Shown piece by piece: positions 10,933 through 22,700 of a DNA stretch of 64,000 nucleotides (within the stretch, counting starts at the first letter, position 1; every line of letters begins with the position of its first letter). Origin of the DNA: Coprinellus micaceus. Taxonomy: Eukaryota; Basidiomycota; Agaricomycetes; Agaricales; Psathyrellaceae. The position numbers were made by a program, and so were the translations under genes. The notes under the pieces were generated by a model. It had not been told where the DNA came from, searched no databases, and saw only the letters and a program-made list of their open reading frames with translations. The DNA lies in the NCBI GenBank assembly GCA_951394405.1, contig OX596344.1, forward strand, positions 310,001 to 374,000, in the 5' to 3' direction.

Positions 10933-13900
10933 CTACGCAGGTGGTTCAACCTTAACATCAGGGTGTGGAAAGGGTATATCAACGTCTATCTTTACTCCTG
11001 GGGTTTTTCCAAACAGTTCTTTGGCGTATGTTCCAATCCTCCTCCACATATCTGCCTGGCGAAGTGCGTACGATCTGTGTCCAGGGGAGAGGGCAGCATC
11101 TGCCCACTCTGTGGCACGGGTATTCCGGTGAAGGCTGTACCGAACGTACCACTCCATTTCGGCCTCCACCATCTGCAGTTCCTCCTCCCATCGATCCTTC
11201 CTTGAGCGTGCACGAATCCAGTTGATTCGGATCACTGGACGGAGGGCGTACATGGATTAGATCGATGCCAGGGAGAAGGAGAGGGGTAGAAGCACGTACG
11301 GTCGTCTACATACTCGGTCCCAGTCCTTTCTCCGGGATCTTCCTGATTGCTGGCCGTGTCTGTAGAATTAAGGGGCTGGTGCTTGGCGACGACCTTGAAT
11401 ATCCATGATAGCTCTGTATCCCGCTCCCCTCGTGCGTTTGGGTCCCAAACTGACGTCACAGCGCGCACATCTTCGTTCTTGATGTCCTTGAGATCTGGAT
11501 ACCACTCTTCCCTGCCCATCTTTCGTAGAGCCCAAAGAGCCAAGCCGTATTGGCGCACAGCTTGCTGAAGCGAACGCTCGACCTCGTTGATCTGGTTGTA
11601 CTGGGTTGCTCAGCCCCGGTGCCTGGTTGCAAGGCCCTTGTCCCTCCGGTATAAGTAGGACTTGTGAGCAATGTGGACCCTAACCTCTTCAAGAGCGTCG
11701 TGTGCCTGCGCGACCCTGAGAACCTCTTCTGTATCCAATATATCCACCCAATAAGGGGGGACAACGTCTGCTGACGATGGAAGGAGAATCAGCATGTTCT
11801 CAGGGTCTTGGAATGGAGGTGGAGCATCCCCGCCCGATCTCTTTGTTGGCTTGACTTGAGCTGCGTTCGCCGTTGCCAGATAGTGCAAGTCCTCGGATAA
11901 ATCGCATGCACAGACATTTGGATCCTCGCAGATGCAGGTATCTGGAGCAACCACACGGCGGCCAGGAGTCGAAGCGAGTTCAATGTGTTCCCATAGCTCT
12001 TCTCCTGCTGTATCCCAGAGCTCAATTCGTCGGAGGAGGGAGTCCCTCTTCCTTTCGATGACGATGACTTCAGTTGAGAGTTGCATGTTGGACCGGAGGA
12101 TTTGCGATTTGAGCTTGAGTCTACGTTTGAAATTAGTTCATTCTGGACATAACACGGACACGGCACACACGGACACGGCCATTGGCACGGGCACGGTACA
12201 CGGCGTACACGGACACGGCCATTGGCAGGGACACGGTACACGGGCATGGGCACGGGCACGGCACGGGACACCTGGTGACACGGGATGGGGCATGAGGAGT
12301 ATAGCGAAACTCACTGGTCTTCTTGAAGTTTGAAGCCGGCGGTAAGCCATTCAGCCACACCCCTTTTCTTTCCCTGTTGCCTCTCCTCCCTGATGAGCCG
12401 GACATGGACGTCTTGCAGCGCTTCACCTAGCAGGTAATGTAGATGAGCAAGTGGGGCCTTGCATTTCAGCATGGGTTGGCTTACCTTTGTCAATGGCAGA
12501 CATGTAGATGTCCATGGCCTTGGGGTCCCGCGACCGATTCTCGTTTGCCTTCTGCATATCTGCCTCCCATTTCCTTTTCTTATCTTCAGGAGGGGCCTTG
12601 TTGAGCTTCTCAAAGTCATCTTTCGCCTCCTTAGATCCGGCTTTTGCCCGTTTGTGCTGAGATATCAGCCAAAACACTGACAGTCATTTTGTCAGCATGC
12701 ACCACCCCGTCTCCAGACGAAGGCTTACCCATGACTAAGAGTTTCTTCCAGTTGTTGTCACGCATGCAAGCCTCCATCATGTCAATGCGGTGTCCCAGTG
12801 TCATGGCACGGATCATGTTTGCAATGGGATTAAGGGTGCTCCAGAGGGACTCCCCTATTTCGCCACTACAAACCCCAGCTCCTGGAACAAAGGTAGGGGC
12901 GTACCGGACCAGACATTCCTCCTTGTGACCATGCACATGGAAGAGGCCGATTACAAACAGCAAGGCCATATTTTCGGACATGGAGATGGGTTTACCAGGG
13001 CCTACTCTGTCGTGAAATTTCACGCAATATTGGCAGTTAATGTCATAGGCGAATCGTAGGCCGAGGGTTTTCCCTGCACCAGTAGCGTCGCATGCCTCCG
13101 CAAGGGCCAAGTCCATGTTCACTTGTCTACGAACCAGTAAGTGTCAGTGGCATTGTTCGGCGAGGCTTTGAAGGGGAATGCTAACCGCTCTCCCTTCTGT
13201 AGGTCCACTGTACCGGCGGGAGCAAAGCATCCATGCCTAGCACATGCTACAGAAACGATACCAGTGATATCGTAGCCCGGTTTGACCTTGTCTTTCTCCT
13301 TTACCGCTCTATGTTGGACACATGTCTTCTCCTAAGGTGCGTTTTATCAATGGTTCGTTGCAAGTGTGGAAGGAGAAGGCTATACGCACGTCTGGTGTAT
13401 CCTTCGCAATCTGTAAGTGCTGAGTGATCTTCTTACTTTCCACAAAGAATCCACATCCATCAAACAATGAAGCAACCAACTCTAGGTCCGCCTTGAACTT
13501 GTGATTCAAGACGAAATTCCCGTCCCCAGTGAGATAGCGCCAGAACATCCACCTTATAGAACCGCCGTCAATAGGGCTGGGTATGAAACAGAAAGATCGG
13601 TGCTCACGCAAAGGCCCTTTCCCTCCAATCTGCAGGTAGGTTAATGCCCGGCTGTGGGCATACGGCACAAAACAAGGCAAGCTCTCCCTTTCCAGGTGGA
13701 CGAACCATCGAGGGGCACACGCCGAATCCGTGCCGCTTCAAAGTCGTCACATATCCATACTGCTGCCACACCCGTGTTATTTCCCGAGTCCGGTCCTGCA
13801 GGTAAATTGTCAGTTGATCTCCCCTCGTCTCCAGTACCAAATGCAAGTCACCCACCGGAACAGTTTTAGGAAAGATGTAGTTTGTCAATCGGGAAAGAAT

Positions 13901-15047
13901 GCCCATGTACTTTTCCACCGAGATGTGTCCATCCACCAGCATCAGATGGAAGTGCTTCAGGAGCTGGAGAGAGAAAACAGTTTTTGTATCTGTGGGTGTG
14001 GAAGGGTAGAGGCCAGACCGGAGAAGCTGGATGTCCTTGGAAGGCGAATTTGGGCACTGGCAGGAATACAGCGGGAGTTGATGGAACCCATTGGTGTGAA
14101 CAATCGTCATGACCAGGTCCGCACCCATTCCACCAATGAGAAAGCCGTACGTCGGGTCTTCAGCCAATTTGGCGAAGTCAGGTTTCCGCATACCGGTCAG
14201 CCTGAGCATCCGTTGTTCTAGATCATCCAAGGAAGCATTGTATGAAGGACATGGGCCCCCATGATGCCCAAGGCAAATCACTGCTCCCAGCTGCCATAGC
14301 CAAGATGGAATCCATGTTGTGCCAGTTCAGGCTTCGATTCGATGAAGTGGGTTGGCCCTGTGCTGAAGGCGAGCACATGTCCGGCAATACCGCGTGGATG
14401 AGACGCAGTCCAAACACTGTATTTCCGTAGGATTGGATCCGCAATGCGGGCAATGAGTTGGTCCCAATCCCTCCTCCTCCAGAATCGCGTTGAGGTATGG
14501 GGACCAATCATCTTCTCTCCACTTGCTCATGTATTCGTGGGTCGACTATGATGAAAGGAGCAAAGTAAGTCATCTGAGAAGACAAAGGCAAAGGATGACT
14601 CACTTTTCCTTGGGACGTATTCACTGCTTCGTGAGGCTCCAACAGGCTACGGTGAAAGCCGTCCTTGGCGAGCTCCTCAATTGTCGGTGTTAACACGGTA
14701 GGGTCGTAGTCAGGCGGTTCAAAGGCAGTATCATCGGGGTCCAGGGGCCCAGTCCAATGGTCCGTGTCCGGGATTTGACTGGGAAGTTGAGAACCCTGGC
14801 CCAAATTGGTAATCTGGGGCGTAGAACGGGGATGGTCCGGTGTGGAGGATGTGGGGTTGGTCAAGGGCGAATTGTCGGTGGAATACTGGTGATACTTCTG
14901 CTTCTTCGTAGGGGGTTCTTCCCTGGGGGGCACGGAAGCGGCTTTCCCTGCAGGTTTAGCCTTGAGCTGGCGGCCCCGTGAGGTTTTCTTGTCTTCAAAG
15001 TCCAAAACCCTCGGTCCGGGTTTGAATTTGCGTGGGGGTGGGCCCAT
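10933..15047 (-). pseudogene. KDZ-family transposase with two in-frame stops
   Basis: Nine exons in consistent phase: 15047-14604, 14545-13608, 13552-13390, 13331-13186, 13126-12729, 12676-12485, 12426-12315, 12120-11300 and 11234-10933, about 1171 codons. The N-terminus is disordered, then a CxC2-type zinc region (CPHC, CLDC, CRTC, then LGHHGGPCP, CQC). The RNase H-like core shows an Asp in GDGNF, KGERQVNMD, an Asp in YDINCQY and a Glu in SGEIGES. A C-terminal helical region with RSYALRQADMW completes the family pattern. Two TGA stops lie in frame: 14329-14327, where the family has Trp before TGT, and 11612-11610, where Arg (CGA) is likely. KDZ transposases move DNA by cut and paste; this copy should be inactive unless stops are bypassed. 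Intron 7 contains a CACGG array. Confidence 0.88.
12151..12287. repeat. CACGG hexamer array 2 (in transposase intron)
   Basis: An array of GGACAC/GGCACG/GTACACGG units fills most of the 194-nt intron 12,121-12,314 of the transposase. The other introns of this gene are about 52-65 nt, so the array explains the extra length. Confidence 0.85.
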
Positions 15048-15339
15048 GTCGAAGGATGTCTATTCCGGTAAGAGGGGAGGTGATGCGAGTGTATTGAATG
15101 GGCAGCTGCACTTATAACCTTCACCTCCTGGTGGTCGTCCTCACCGCCCCAGGTCAACCCATCTATCCACGGGCAACTGTATCAAGATATCCGGCAACTG
15201 CATAGCCTTAACGCTGTTCTCTGACAACAAAGGCAGCAGTTAATCACCAACAAGGCACTGTGCCTCCTGACGATCTATCAAAACGATCAGCTTCCCAACC
15301 AACACCGCTGCCCATCGCATTCTCCAACTCAAGGCTCCA
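15048..15339. promoter_or_regulatory. Shared divergent promoter region of transposase and cargo 3
   Basis: The 292 bp between the transposase ATG (minus) and the cargo 3 ATG (plus) is the only upstream space for both genes, so it probably holds a two-way promoter. No clear TATA box was seen. This is inferred from layout. Confidence 0.45.
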
Positions 15340-15973
15340 ATGGGCCCGGCGAACAGCCAAGAAAAGGGGGGGAGTGGAGGTAAGCCCAAAGGGAGGACTA
15401 AGCTGAAGTCAACCACGGAGAATACAGGGGAGAATGCCAGCGTCATTGTAACTGAGAAAAAGACCCTGGAGGCCCGATTCACGGTGACCCAACTGCAGTA
15501 CCTTCGTTCACGGGCACCTGACTACAAGGCGGCGTCCTTAAAGCTACGCTCACATATCTCTCGCGAAGCCGCAGACTTCTTGATCAAGGGTGCGGAGGCT
15601 GGAGGCGACGTCTTAGGACAAAAGGAGGTGAAGGCTATTCTCGCGGTGCGCATCTCATAGCCCTGAAATCAAAAGAGCTAGAACTAAAACACTATTCTCT
15701 AGAACGTCCGGCTGTGGTTTAGCCAGAGGTGTAGAAAGAGAAAGGCGATACCAAGGTGGACACACCACTGGACGGGCCGACAGGTTTTTTACAAGGCCCA
15801 TGCTTCCAGGGTTGGGAGCACACAGCAAAGGTTGTTCATTGAGGCCACCAATGCAACCACAGGTGACCTTGATGGCGGGTTGAAGGACGAGGGGGAGTTT
15901 GATCTTGATATGGCCGGAGAAGAGACTAGCCCTGAGGACGAGGAGAACGCTGTGCCCGATGATGATGGTGAGA

Positions 15974-16140
15974 CGGACGCGGACGCGGACACGGGCACGG
16001 GAGTGGGAGCGGGCATGGGAGTGGGAGCGGGCACGGGCATGGGAGTGGGAGCGGGCACGGGCATGGGAGTGGGAGCGGGCACGGGCACGGGAGTGGGAGC
16101 GGGCACGGGAGTGGGAGCGGGCATGGGAGCGGGAGCGGGA
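15974..16140. repeat. CACGG-like array 3 (inside coding sequence)
   Basis: Tandem units of GGCACG, GGAGTG and GGAGCG run in frame inside exon 2 of cargo 3 and are read as Gly-Thr-Gly-Val-Gly-Ala. The start (gacgcggacgcggacacggg) is the same hexamer seen in the non-coding arrays. Confidence 0.8.
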
Positions 16141-17550
16141 CCCTCCATGCCAAAACAACCCCAGATGTTCGATTTCTTCCAGAAGGCCCTCAGCATCGAG
16201 TACAGCAAACTCACAGACGAAGAACGTGAAGGCTTCGAGAAGCAAGCCCTTGAATGGAGGAAGAATGGCCCAGATGGAGATGAAAAGAAAAGGTAGGTGT
16301 TGGATCGACTCTCCAGTATTCTTGAAATTTACACTTTACAGGGCGGCGGAGAAATATGCAGCCTTATGGATTGATCAGTTTGCTCAGGACCTCTTCACTC
16401 AGTTCGGCGCCCGAGTCTGCGTACTGCTAAGCTACCAAGACTCTGCGGATACGCACAATATCAGTACGTCCATTCTTGCCTCACTGAGTCCCGCTCATTC
16501 AATCTTTCCCAGGTATTGTCGACCGAAATGATCATCTTGGTGCCCCAACAACCTTCAAACTATGGGCTCGATCCTCCTTCGAACGGTCTGGGCTTTTGGA
16601 GAAGTGGGGTCAGTACACCACTAATCTCCTACCCTCAATCGCATTGCCGGAAGTATCTCTTGGGAACCTCATTGAACTCCCGCATACGGGGAAAGGCGAG
16701 CGCTTAGTGCCTGAAGTCTCCATTGAGGCCGTGCCAGATGGCTATCCCCCCTACATTTACTTTGCCAAGGTTACCCGCACCATCGTGTCGCATGCGTATG
16801 GTGAGTACGTTTCACGAAGTCTGCAGATAGCATACCTCACAGCGGGCACCTTGCAGCAATTGTACGCGGCCGGCCTTTGCTGGGGAACCAAACGACGAGG
16901 AGGACTTCCCCCCCTTGGAGCGACATGGCAAAACGTATGCGAGACTACGTGCGGTCAGAGTACATCACCGACGAGATGGCCCGAGATTGGGGGGAACCTG
17001 GAGATATGGGACTTGCCAATACCATGACCTTCCTTGAGCACATTCGCTGACGTCAGCAGGAAGGTCTCATTGGGTTTGAGTTCTCCCAGTGGAAGGATGG
17101 CAAGGGCCGGTTTCAGCCCCCCGTCGAAGTAACACCCCCGTCCGCAGATGGGACGACGGCGGTATCAGATCCTATCAGCTCCCCCATGGCCCTTCTTCCC
17201 CACAAGTCCCTCTTTCCTCAGCATCCTGACCCCATCCCCCGTAATGACATAGTCCCCCAACCGAGCATCTCAAGCCGCCGTACAAGCAAGAACGAAGGAG
17301 TTGCGGTTGCTATATTGGAGTCTCCTCTTCCAAAGGTAGTTAAGGGCGAAGAGACCCCCCCAGACGAAGTAATGGAGACGGGAAATGACAGCTGGGTTGA
17401 CGAAGAACCTGCTGAAGGCGATCAGCACTCTGACCCGGGGATGTCTGATGTTCGACGGGTCCACGGGCCTCGAAGATCGATGATTAGGCACAAGTCCGCC
17501 GAGATCCCGCCTGAGAAGGAGCAACTCGAGGCGGAGCAACTTGAGAAGGG

Positions 17551-17670
17551 GCGACTGGAGAAGGAGCTACTGGAGAAGGAGAGACTGGAGAAGGAGAGAC
17601 TGGAGAAGGAGAGACTGGAGAAGGAGAGACTGGAGAAGGAGAGACTGGAGAAGGAGCTACTGGACAAGGA
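17551..17670 (+). repeat. 15-bp tandem repeat encoding LEKER units
   Basis: Eight copies of a 15-bp unit of type gagactggagaagga in frame in cargo 3. They give a continuous, highly charged helix. Confidence 0.9.
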
Positions 17671-18255
17671 GAGGGATGAACTGGGGAAGGGGGCACTTCA
17701 GAGGGAGCGGCGTGAGAATGATACACTCGAGAAGGAGCAACTGGAGAGGGTCGGACTCAAGGGTCGGTCATCCACAGAGCAAGGAGAGCGGTTCGATGAA
17801 GCCAGTGAACCTTTCCAACCAGATGGCATCGTAGCCAGGCTTCAAGGCATTCATATCGCATCCCGAGATACCACACCCGGGCCCTCTCAATCCCCAGCTG
17901 CTGATGATACAAGCACGGACAATAGAGCTGGGCCTGCTCGAGCAGAACCGGCCAAAGGGAGACCGAAGAGAGGGAGGGCTAGGCGTGGTAAAGTGAACAC
18001 CCTCACACCTACCAGGGTCAGTGGAAGGGATGGCAAGGGGCAGCCCAGGAAGCTAAATAGCTTTGGCTATTGATTCATGGTGTACCTTTTATGTGGCGTC
18101 GTTCTGTTTAAAACCCCTTCCTTCAACACTTTTAATCTGTGCCTATCACCCTGTATTTGTACTCCATGGCCATCCCCTGTGCTCCCCATCCATGCCCAAA
18201 CCTATATATTGCTCTCCATTTCTGTATAGTGTTGTCGAAGTCCTTGGACAAACCA

Positions 18256-18366
18256 GCCCGTGCCTGTTATATGTCCGTGCCATTCCCGTGACCGTGCCAT
18301 TGCGTACCGCGTCCGTGTCCATGCCATTGCGTACCGCGTCCGCGTCCGTGTCCGTGTCCGTGCCAT
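18256..18366. repeat. CCGTG hexamer array 4 (3' of cargo 3)
   Basis: About 110 bp of CCGTGCCATT, CCGTGT and CCGCGTCCGTG words about 180 bp after the cargo 3 stop, in the opposite strand sense to array 1. It lies between convergent cargo 3 and cargo 4. Confidence 0.8.
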
Positions 18367-18509
18367 TATAAAATATCTTTGTTCGTACCAAAGCTCCTGT
18401 ATAATGTCCCCAATCCGAATTCCAATATATGACCTTGACAACGTTAACAAATTGTACACGCCATACTTTCCTTCTCTTAATCTTAAATCTCTACGTAGCT
18501 GAAGGCCTT

Positions 18510-19038
18510 TATGTACAGGTTCGCCAAACCCCCCCCTTCCATTCATCATCCAAATCACGCATAACCTTTGCAGCAGTCAGGCCGATAGGTCCACAAATAT
18601 GTGTACCTTGTATTTGTCTACAGCCACCATGTTAATCCGTACGGCTCTACCAATGCAAAATTCCACTTACCCATGCGCCGTAACAAGCCATCGTAAATGC
18701 AATTGGAGAGGTCTTGCCTGTCCCCCTCTGCGAGGCACTGCCTCAGCTCCCGAAGCGTGTCTGACGATGCAGCCCAAGCTTGCTCAGCCTCACGAAGACC
18801 GTTTGACAGGGGCGGCAAGGGTAGCCCTGATTCGCATGCCACTCTTTCATCGTCCTGGTATGCAACATCCAATGCCAGATAGGCAAGGTAGTGCTTCTCG
18901 TGTGCCGAGATAAGATCGTCGATCCATGCCCTTGTATCCTGGCCAACAATCTTCCACCGCAGTGTCAGCGCCAGAGACTACCGTGGTTGAATTGGGACCT
19001 ACATTGGCGTGGTCGATTTTGCATTGACATTGAGGCAT
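18510..19038 (-). CDS. Hypothetical KDZ-element cargo protein 4
   Basis: A minus-strand gene of about 150 residues. The best part reads WKIVGQDTRAWIDDLISAHE and continues through YLAYLALDVAYQDDERVACE to LLRRMG. It is followed by GTAAGT...GGCTGTAG and GTACAC...GCAAAG introns and a stop near 18,515. The N-terminal 25 residues (MPQCQCKIDHANV...) lie in another frame, so either a very short intron or a 1-nt change separates them. No domain was recognised. Confidence 0.4.
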
Positions 19039-19772
19039 GGCAGGGATAAAGGGTGAGGGTCGAGAAAAGGTGGGTTGTCTGATCTCCGCGCATTTAGTGC
19101 AGCCTTTATATACCCCCAGTCAAGGTCAAATAGACTTCCTTAATAGAGGGTGCAGATTTGGTCACCGTTGATAGGAGAACACCTCATGGTAGCCATAAGG
19201 CTCCCTTTCCATGTAAATGCCGCACTACAATCCATGTGTGACGTATTTTGGCGGTCACCCTCACTTAAGATTGCATAGCAGTGACCCTTGATTTACATTG
19301 CCCCTGGATGAGTGGATCAAATTGGCTCTGAGACGTAATAGTGGCGATATACATATATATATAGAACTGCGTTGTGGCGACGAATGAAAGGCTTTACAAA
19401 GAAGAGATGCGCGACATGTGGCAGTCAATGGTTGCAGGAGAGAGAATATGGGGCAGGGTCAGAGTTGGATACAATGGTAAGTCGCCAGAGGGGATAGCAG
19501 AACACCGGAGCTTTGGCCTGAGCTCAAGGGCCTGTATGTCCTCCACCTTGCTCTCGGGTTTTGTTCCTCGTCATAGGGGGACTGTGATCCCGCCACGCTT
19601 GCGCACTGGTTCCAACAGCACCCCTCCCACGCTTTCGTGGGGGTACATTGGCTTCCAATGGTGAAGTGGGAGAGCCTGGCAGAGTGGTCAAGGGTGACAT
19701 TCCCTGCAGAAGCCCTGAGTTACTTGGCGTCAAAATGGGCTCCGGTGCCTCCCCTGCGACTAGTCACCTTCA
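19039..19772. other. Intergenic stretch, no gene seen
   Basis: No coding frame with supporting structure. There is a short AT run (tatacatatatatatag near 19,350). Short ORFs here look random. Confidence 0.5.
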
Positions 19773-22700
19773 TCAGCAGAGCGCATGATAGACAGACCTA
19801 GGCGAGGACAACTTACTACCAGCAGTGATGATTCGCATTTCTGGACGCGCAGTGGACGGCCCAGGCACGGGTGCGTTGGTCCCCACAGGCACGGCTCCTC
19901 CGTGGGCCACGGGCTTCCCCCCACCCACGGGCGCGGACCCACGATGAGAAGCGGACACGGACGCGGACCCATGATGAGAAGCGGACGCGGACGCGGGCTC
20001 ATGTTGAGAAGCGGACACGGCCACTGACTTGGCGGACGGTGGGATCCTGATGGTCGTTCCTGTCCTTACGGGTGTCCGGGGAGTGGTGAGCTGCAGGGGC
20101 GAGGGAGGAGAGATTCGGTTTACCGCCATCAAGATCTTGTCGAGGTTAGTATGGACCTCTGTTCGGAAACTCGTTGCCTCCTCCTGGATGGTGCTGATAC
20201 GCGCGTGAAGGTCGTCAACACGCTGCTTCAGCTCGTCAATTCCCTTCTGAGATGCACTGCTGAGGGACGCCTCCATATCGTACATCATGCCCTGAACCCG
20301 ATCGAGCTCCTCCCCTTCTTTCTCCTTGAGCTGTTGGAGCTGTTCCCTAAGGCCCTCAGCAACAGCGGCAGCTAGTTCCTCTTTCCTCTTGACCTTGTCC
20401 TCCTCCAGTGCTGCCTGGATTGCCTCAAGCTTCTCTCCAAACCCAGATATCTCTGTCGCTGCTCCCTCTACCTTCTCCCGCAGTCTACCCACGTCTTCGG
20501 CAATGTTCTCATCCAGCTCCTTGGATCCCTTCACAGCAGTCAACTCCACCTCCAGACGGGCGACTCGAGTCCCCATGGCTGCATCCATCTCTCTAAGATT
20601 CTCCACACCAGCCTGAGCTTGGGCGACGCCATCTACAACTCCCTGATACCTCGTCTTGTCAGCTTCCGAGAAAGCGGATTGTTCCGTTTGCAGGTGCGCA
20701 GATAGGTGGCCTGGGTCACGTACACGGTTCTCGATCTCCTTCAGTTTTTCTGCTAAGGCCTCGTGTGCCCTCGCCCGGTCGTTGCCGTTATCGCCGTGCG
20801 CCTTGAGCTTTGAAGCATGCAACTTCAACTGACCACCGATCTCGGAGAGGCTCTTCTTTGTCGAAGCCTTGAATTCGCCAAGCTCCATGGACAGTGACTC
20901 GTGAGCTTCCTCTGCTGTGCGAAGGTCGCCGTCGAGTTCTCCCTGGAAGTCACGCATTCCCACCAACGTCTTATCCATCTCTTTGATTCTCTCTGCCTCA
21001 CGAAGTGCAACACGGACCTCTCCGTGTAATTGGCCCACTTTCGACTCCGTTAAAAGCTGTCGATCGTGGAGGCGAACGACTTCTTCCTGCACCGTCGGCG
21101 CCACCATCTCGTGGGCATGGGCCGGAGTGACGCTCCGTGTCCGTGAGCGATGGCTTTGAGTGTTGCCAGGAGGTGGTGGGAGGTGTGTGCCTTCGTCTTG
21201 AGCCTGAGGCTGAACCGTTGGTGATGGGCCGGTAACCGAGGTAAGTGGTCCAGTACTCGGTGCGCGTGGGTCGTCAGGGGTGACCTTCAAGCCGTCAAGT
21301 CCGTACATTGTAGTGTCAGTCTCCCGTCCAACGTGAACCAAGAACGAACGTACGTGGGCGCTTTTACGTGACGCCACCTCCTCGTCTGCCTTCTTCTGCT
21401 CTTGGAGCTTCTTGAGCTCGTCCTGTTTCCTCACTGACCGCCGGACGCCGACTGATGATGAGCCTGGCGCGTTGGGGTCTACCTCTGTCCCGCTCCCCCC
21501 TCCTGTGGCCAATGGCTCGTCGTCCTGGGTCTCCTGCTGATCGGTCTTTGGTTTTGGCCCAGACGACGCACGCATCCTTTTAATCAATTTTTCCCTGGGA
21601 TGCGGGGCCTTGATTTCGGCTTCCTTCGCTTTGGGGTCTTCCTCGACAATGCCTCCAACGGCCACATTCTGTCCTTCCTCAACTTGATCTTCGATGGGGG
21701 CCACAGGATGATCCTTGGCCTCTGACGCTCCCTGAGTCTCATCGCGAACGTGTCCCGATCCCGCATTCCCTTCCCCTTCCCCTTCTGTGACGAATCCTTC
21801 CAGTCCGCTGACGGCTCCCGTCCCCTCAGTACCTTCTTCATTTCCCTCCGCAACAGGGTCGCACCTGATCTTCAACCCACGGCAGCTGTGGCACGCCTGC
21901 CCCTTCACGACGTACTTGCATTCCTTGTTTCGATCCACACACTGTTTGCATTTGGCCTCGTTGACTCCTACTGCATCCTTGACAGGCCTTGGTGCACGCT
22001 TTCGCTGCTTGGTTTCACCTTCCTCTTGTTTCACCCCCGTCGAAGCCGCCTTCCCCCGGGACCGTTTTGGGACTACCTTCTCCTTCGTCTTGCCAGCCTT
22101 TGTCCCACTTTTGCTGCCACCTGCCTCCTTGTCCCCCTTCGCGCTGTCTTTGCTGGCTCCCTTGTCTGGTGCAAATCTCGCCCTCTTTGTTCGGCTACCA
22201 TCTGTCTCCTCATCAACAATAGGCGACGCCATAGGTGTCTTCCGTTTGAGTTCGGTGGTTAGGGAGAGCGGGACATCGGATCCAAAGTCAAAGTCGTCCA
22301 TGAGCGGAGAATCGAAATCGATGACCAGGATAGGTTTGGGTCCCAGGGTGAAGTCGCCAGACTCATCTGTGCCTGGCGTAGCCATCCTCAAGTCCCCATC
22401 TCGGTCATCCTGCTCTGCCCCCTCATCATCCGCGTCAACATCCATATCATCTTTGCCACTACCTCCCCCCCCCTTCTCTTTTCTCTTGCGACCCCCTGTA
22501 CCCCGCCCTCTCCTTGTGTTTCCTCCTAGCTTGCCCTTCCCCTTGTCAACCGTGCCCGTCTTCTCTTGCCCGTGGGCACCCGTGCCCGTGGTATCGACCA
22601 AGTCCGTGTTCTCCTGGCTGCCTGTGCCCGTGCCCGTGTTCTCCTGACCGCCCGTGCCCGTGTTCCCTCCGATGACCGTGCCCGCGCCCGTGGTTTCGAC

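Larger units (their letters stand above)
15340..18073 (+). pseudogene. KDZ cargo protein 3, charged coiled coil, one in-frame stop
   Basis: Five exons in phase: 15340-15645, 15826-16292, 16342-16463, 16513-16800 and 16857-18073. The N-terminal part (FTVTQLQYLRSRAPDY... and a QPQMFDFFQKAL segment) is followed by a globular part (FKLWARSSFERSGLLEKWGQ). Then comes a charged tail with eight 5-residue units of type LEKER. A Gly-rich run (GTGVGAGMGVGAG) is encoded by a CACGG-like array at 15,974-16,140. One TGA lies in frame at 17,048-17,050 (between EHIR and RQQEG), likely from CGA; the frame then continues 340 codons without a stop, which argues for one gene. An intron ending at the nearby CAGCAG is a weaker explanation. 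No known domain was recognised. It is divergent from the transposase. Confidence 0.65.

Noticed and set aside
21750..22647. Plus-strand ORFs of 170 and 286 codons opposite cargo 5
   Set aside because: They are antisense shadows of the Glu/Lys/Gly-rich minus-strand protein, with Ser/Pro/Leu-rich composition typical of such shadows.
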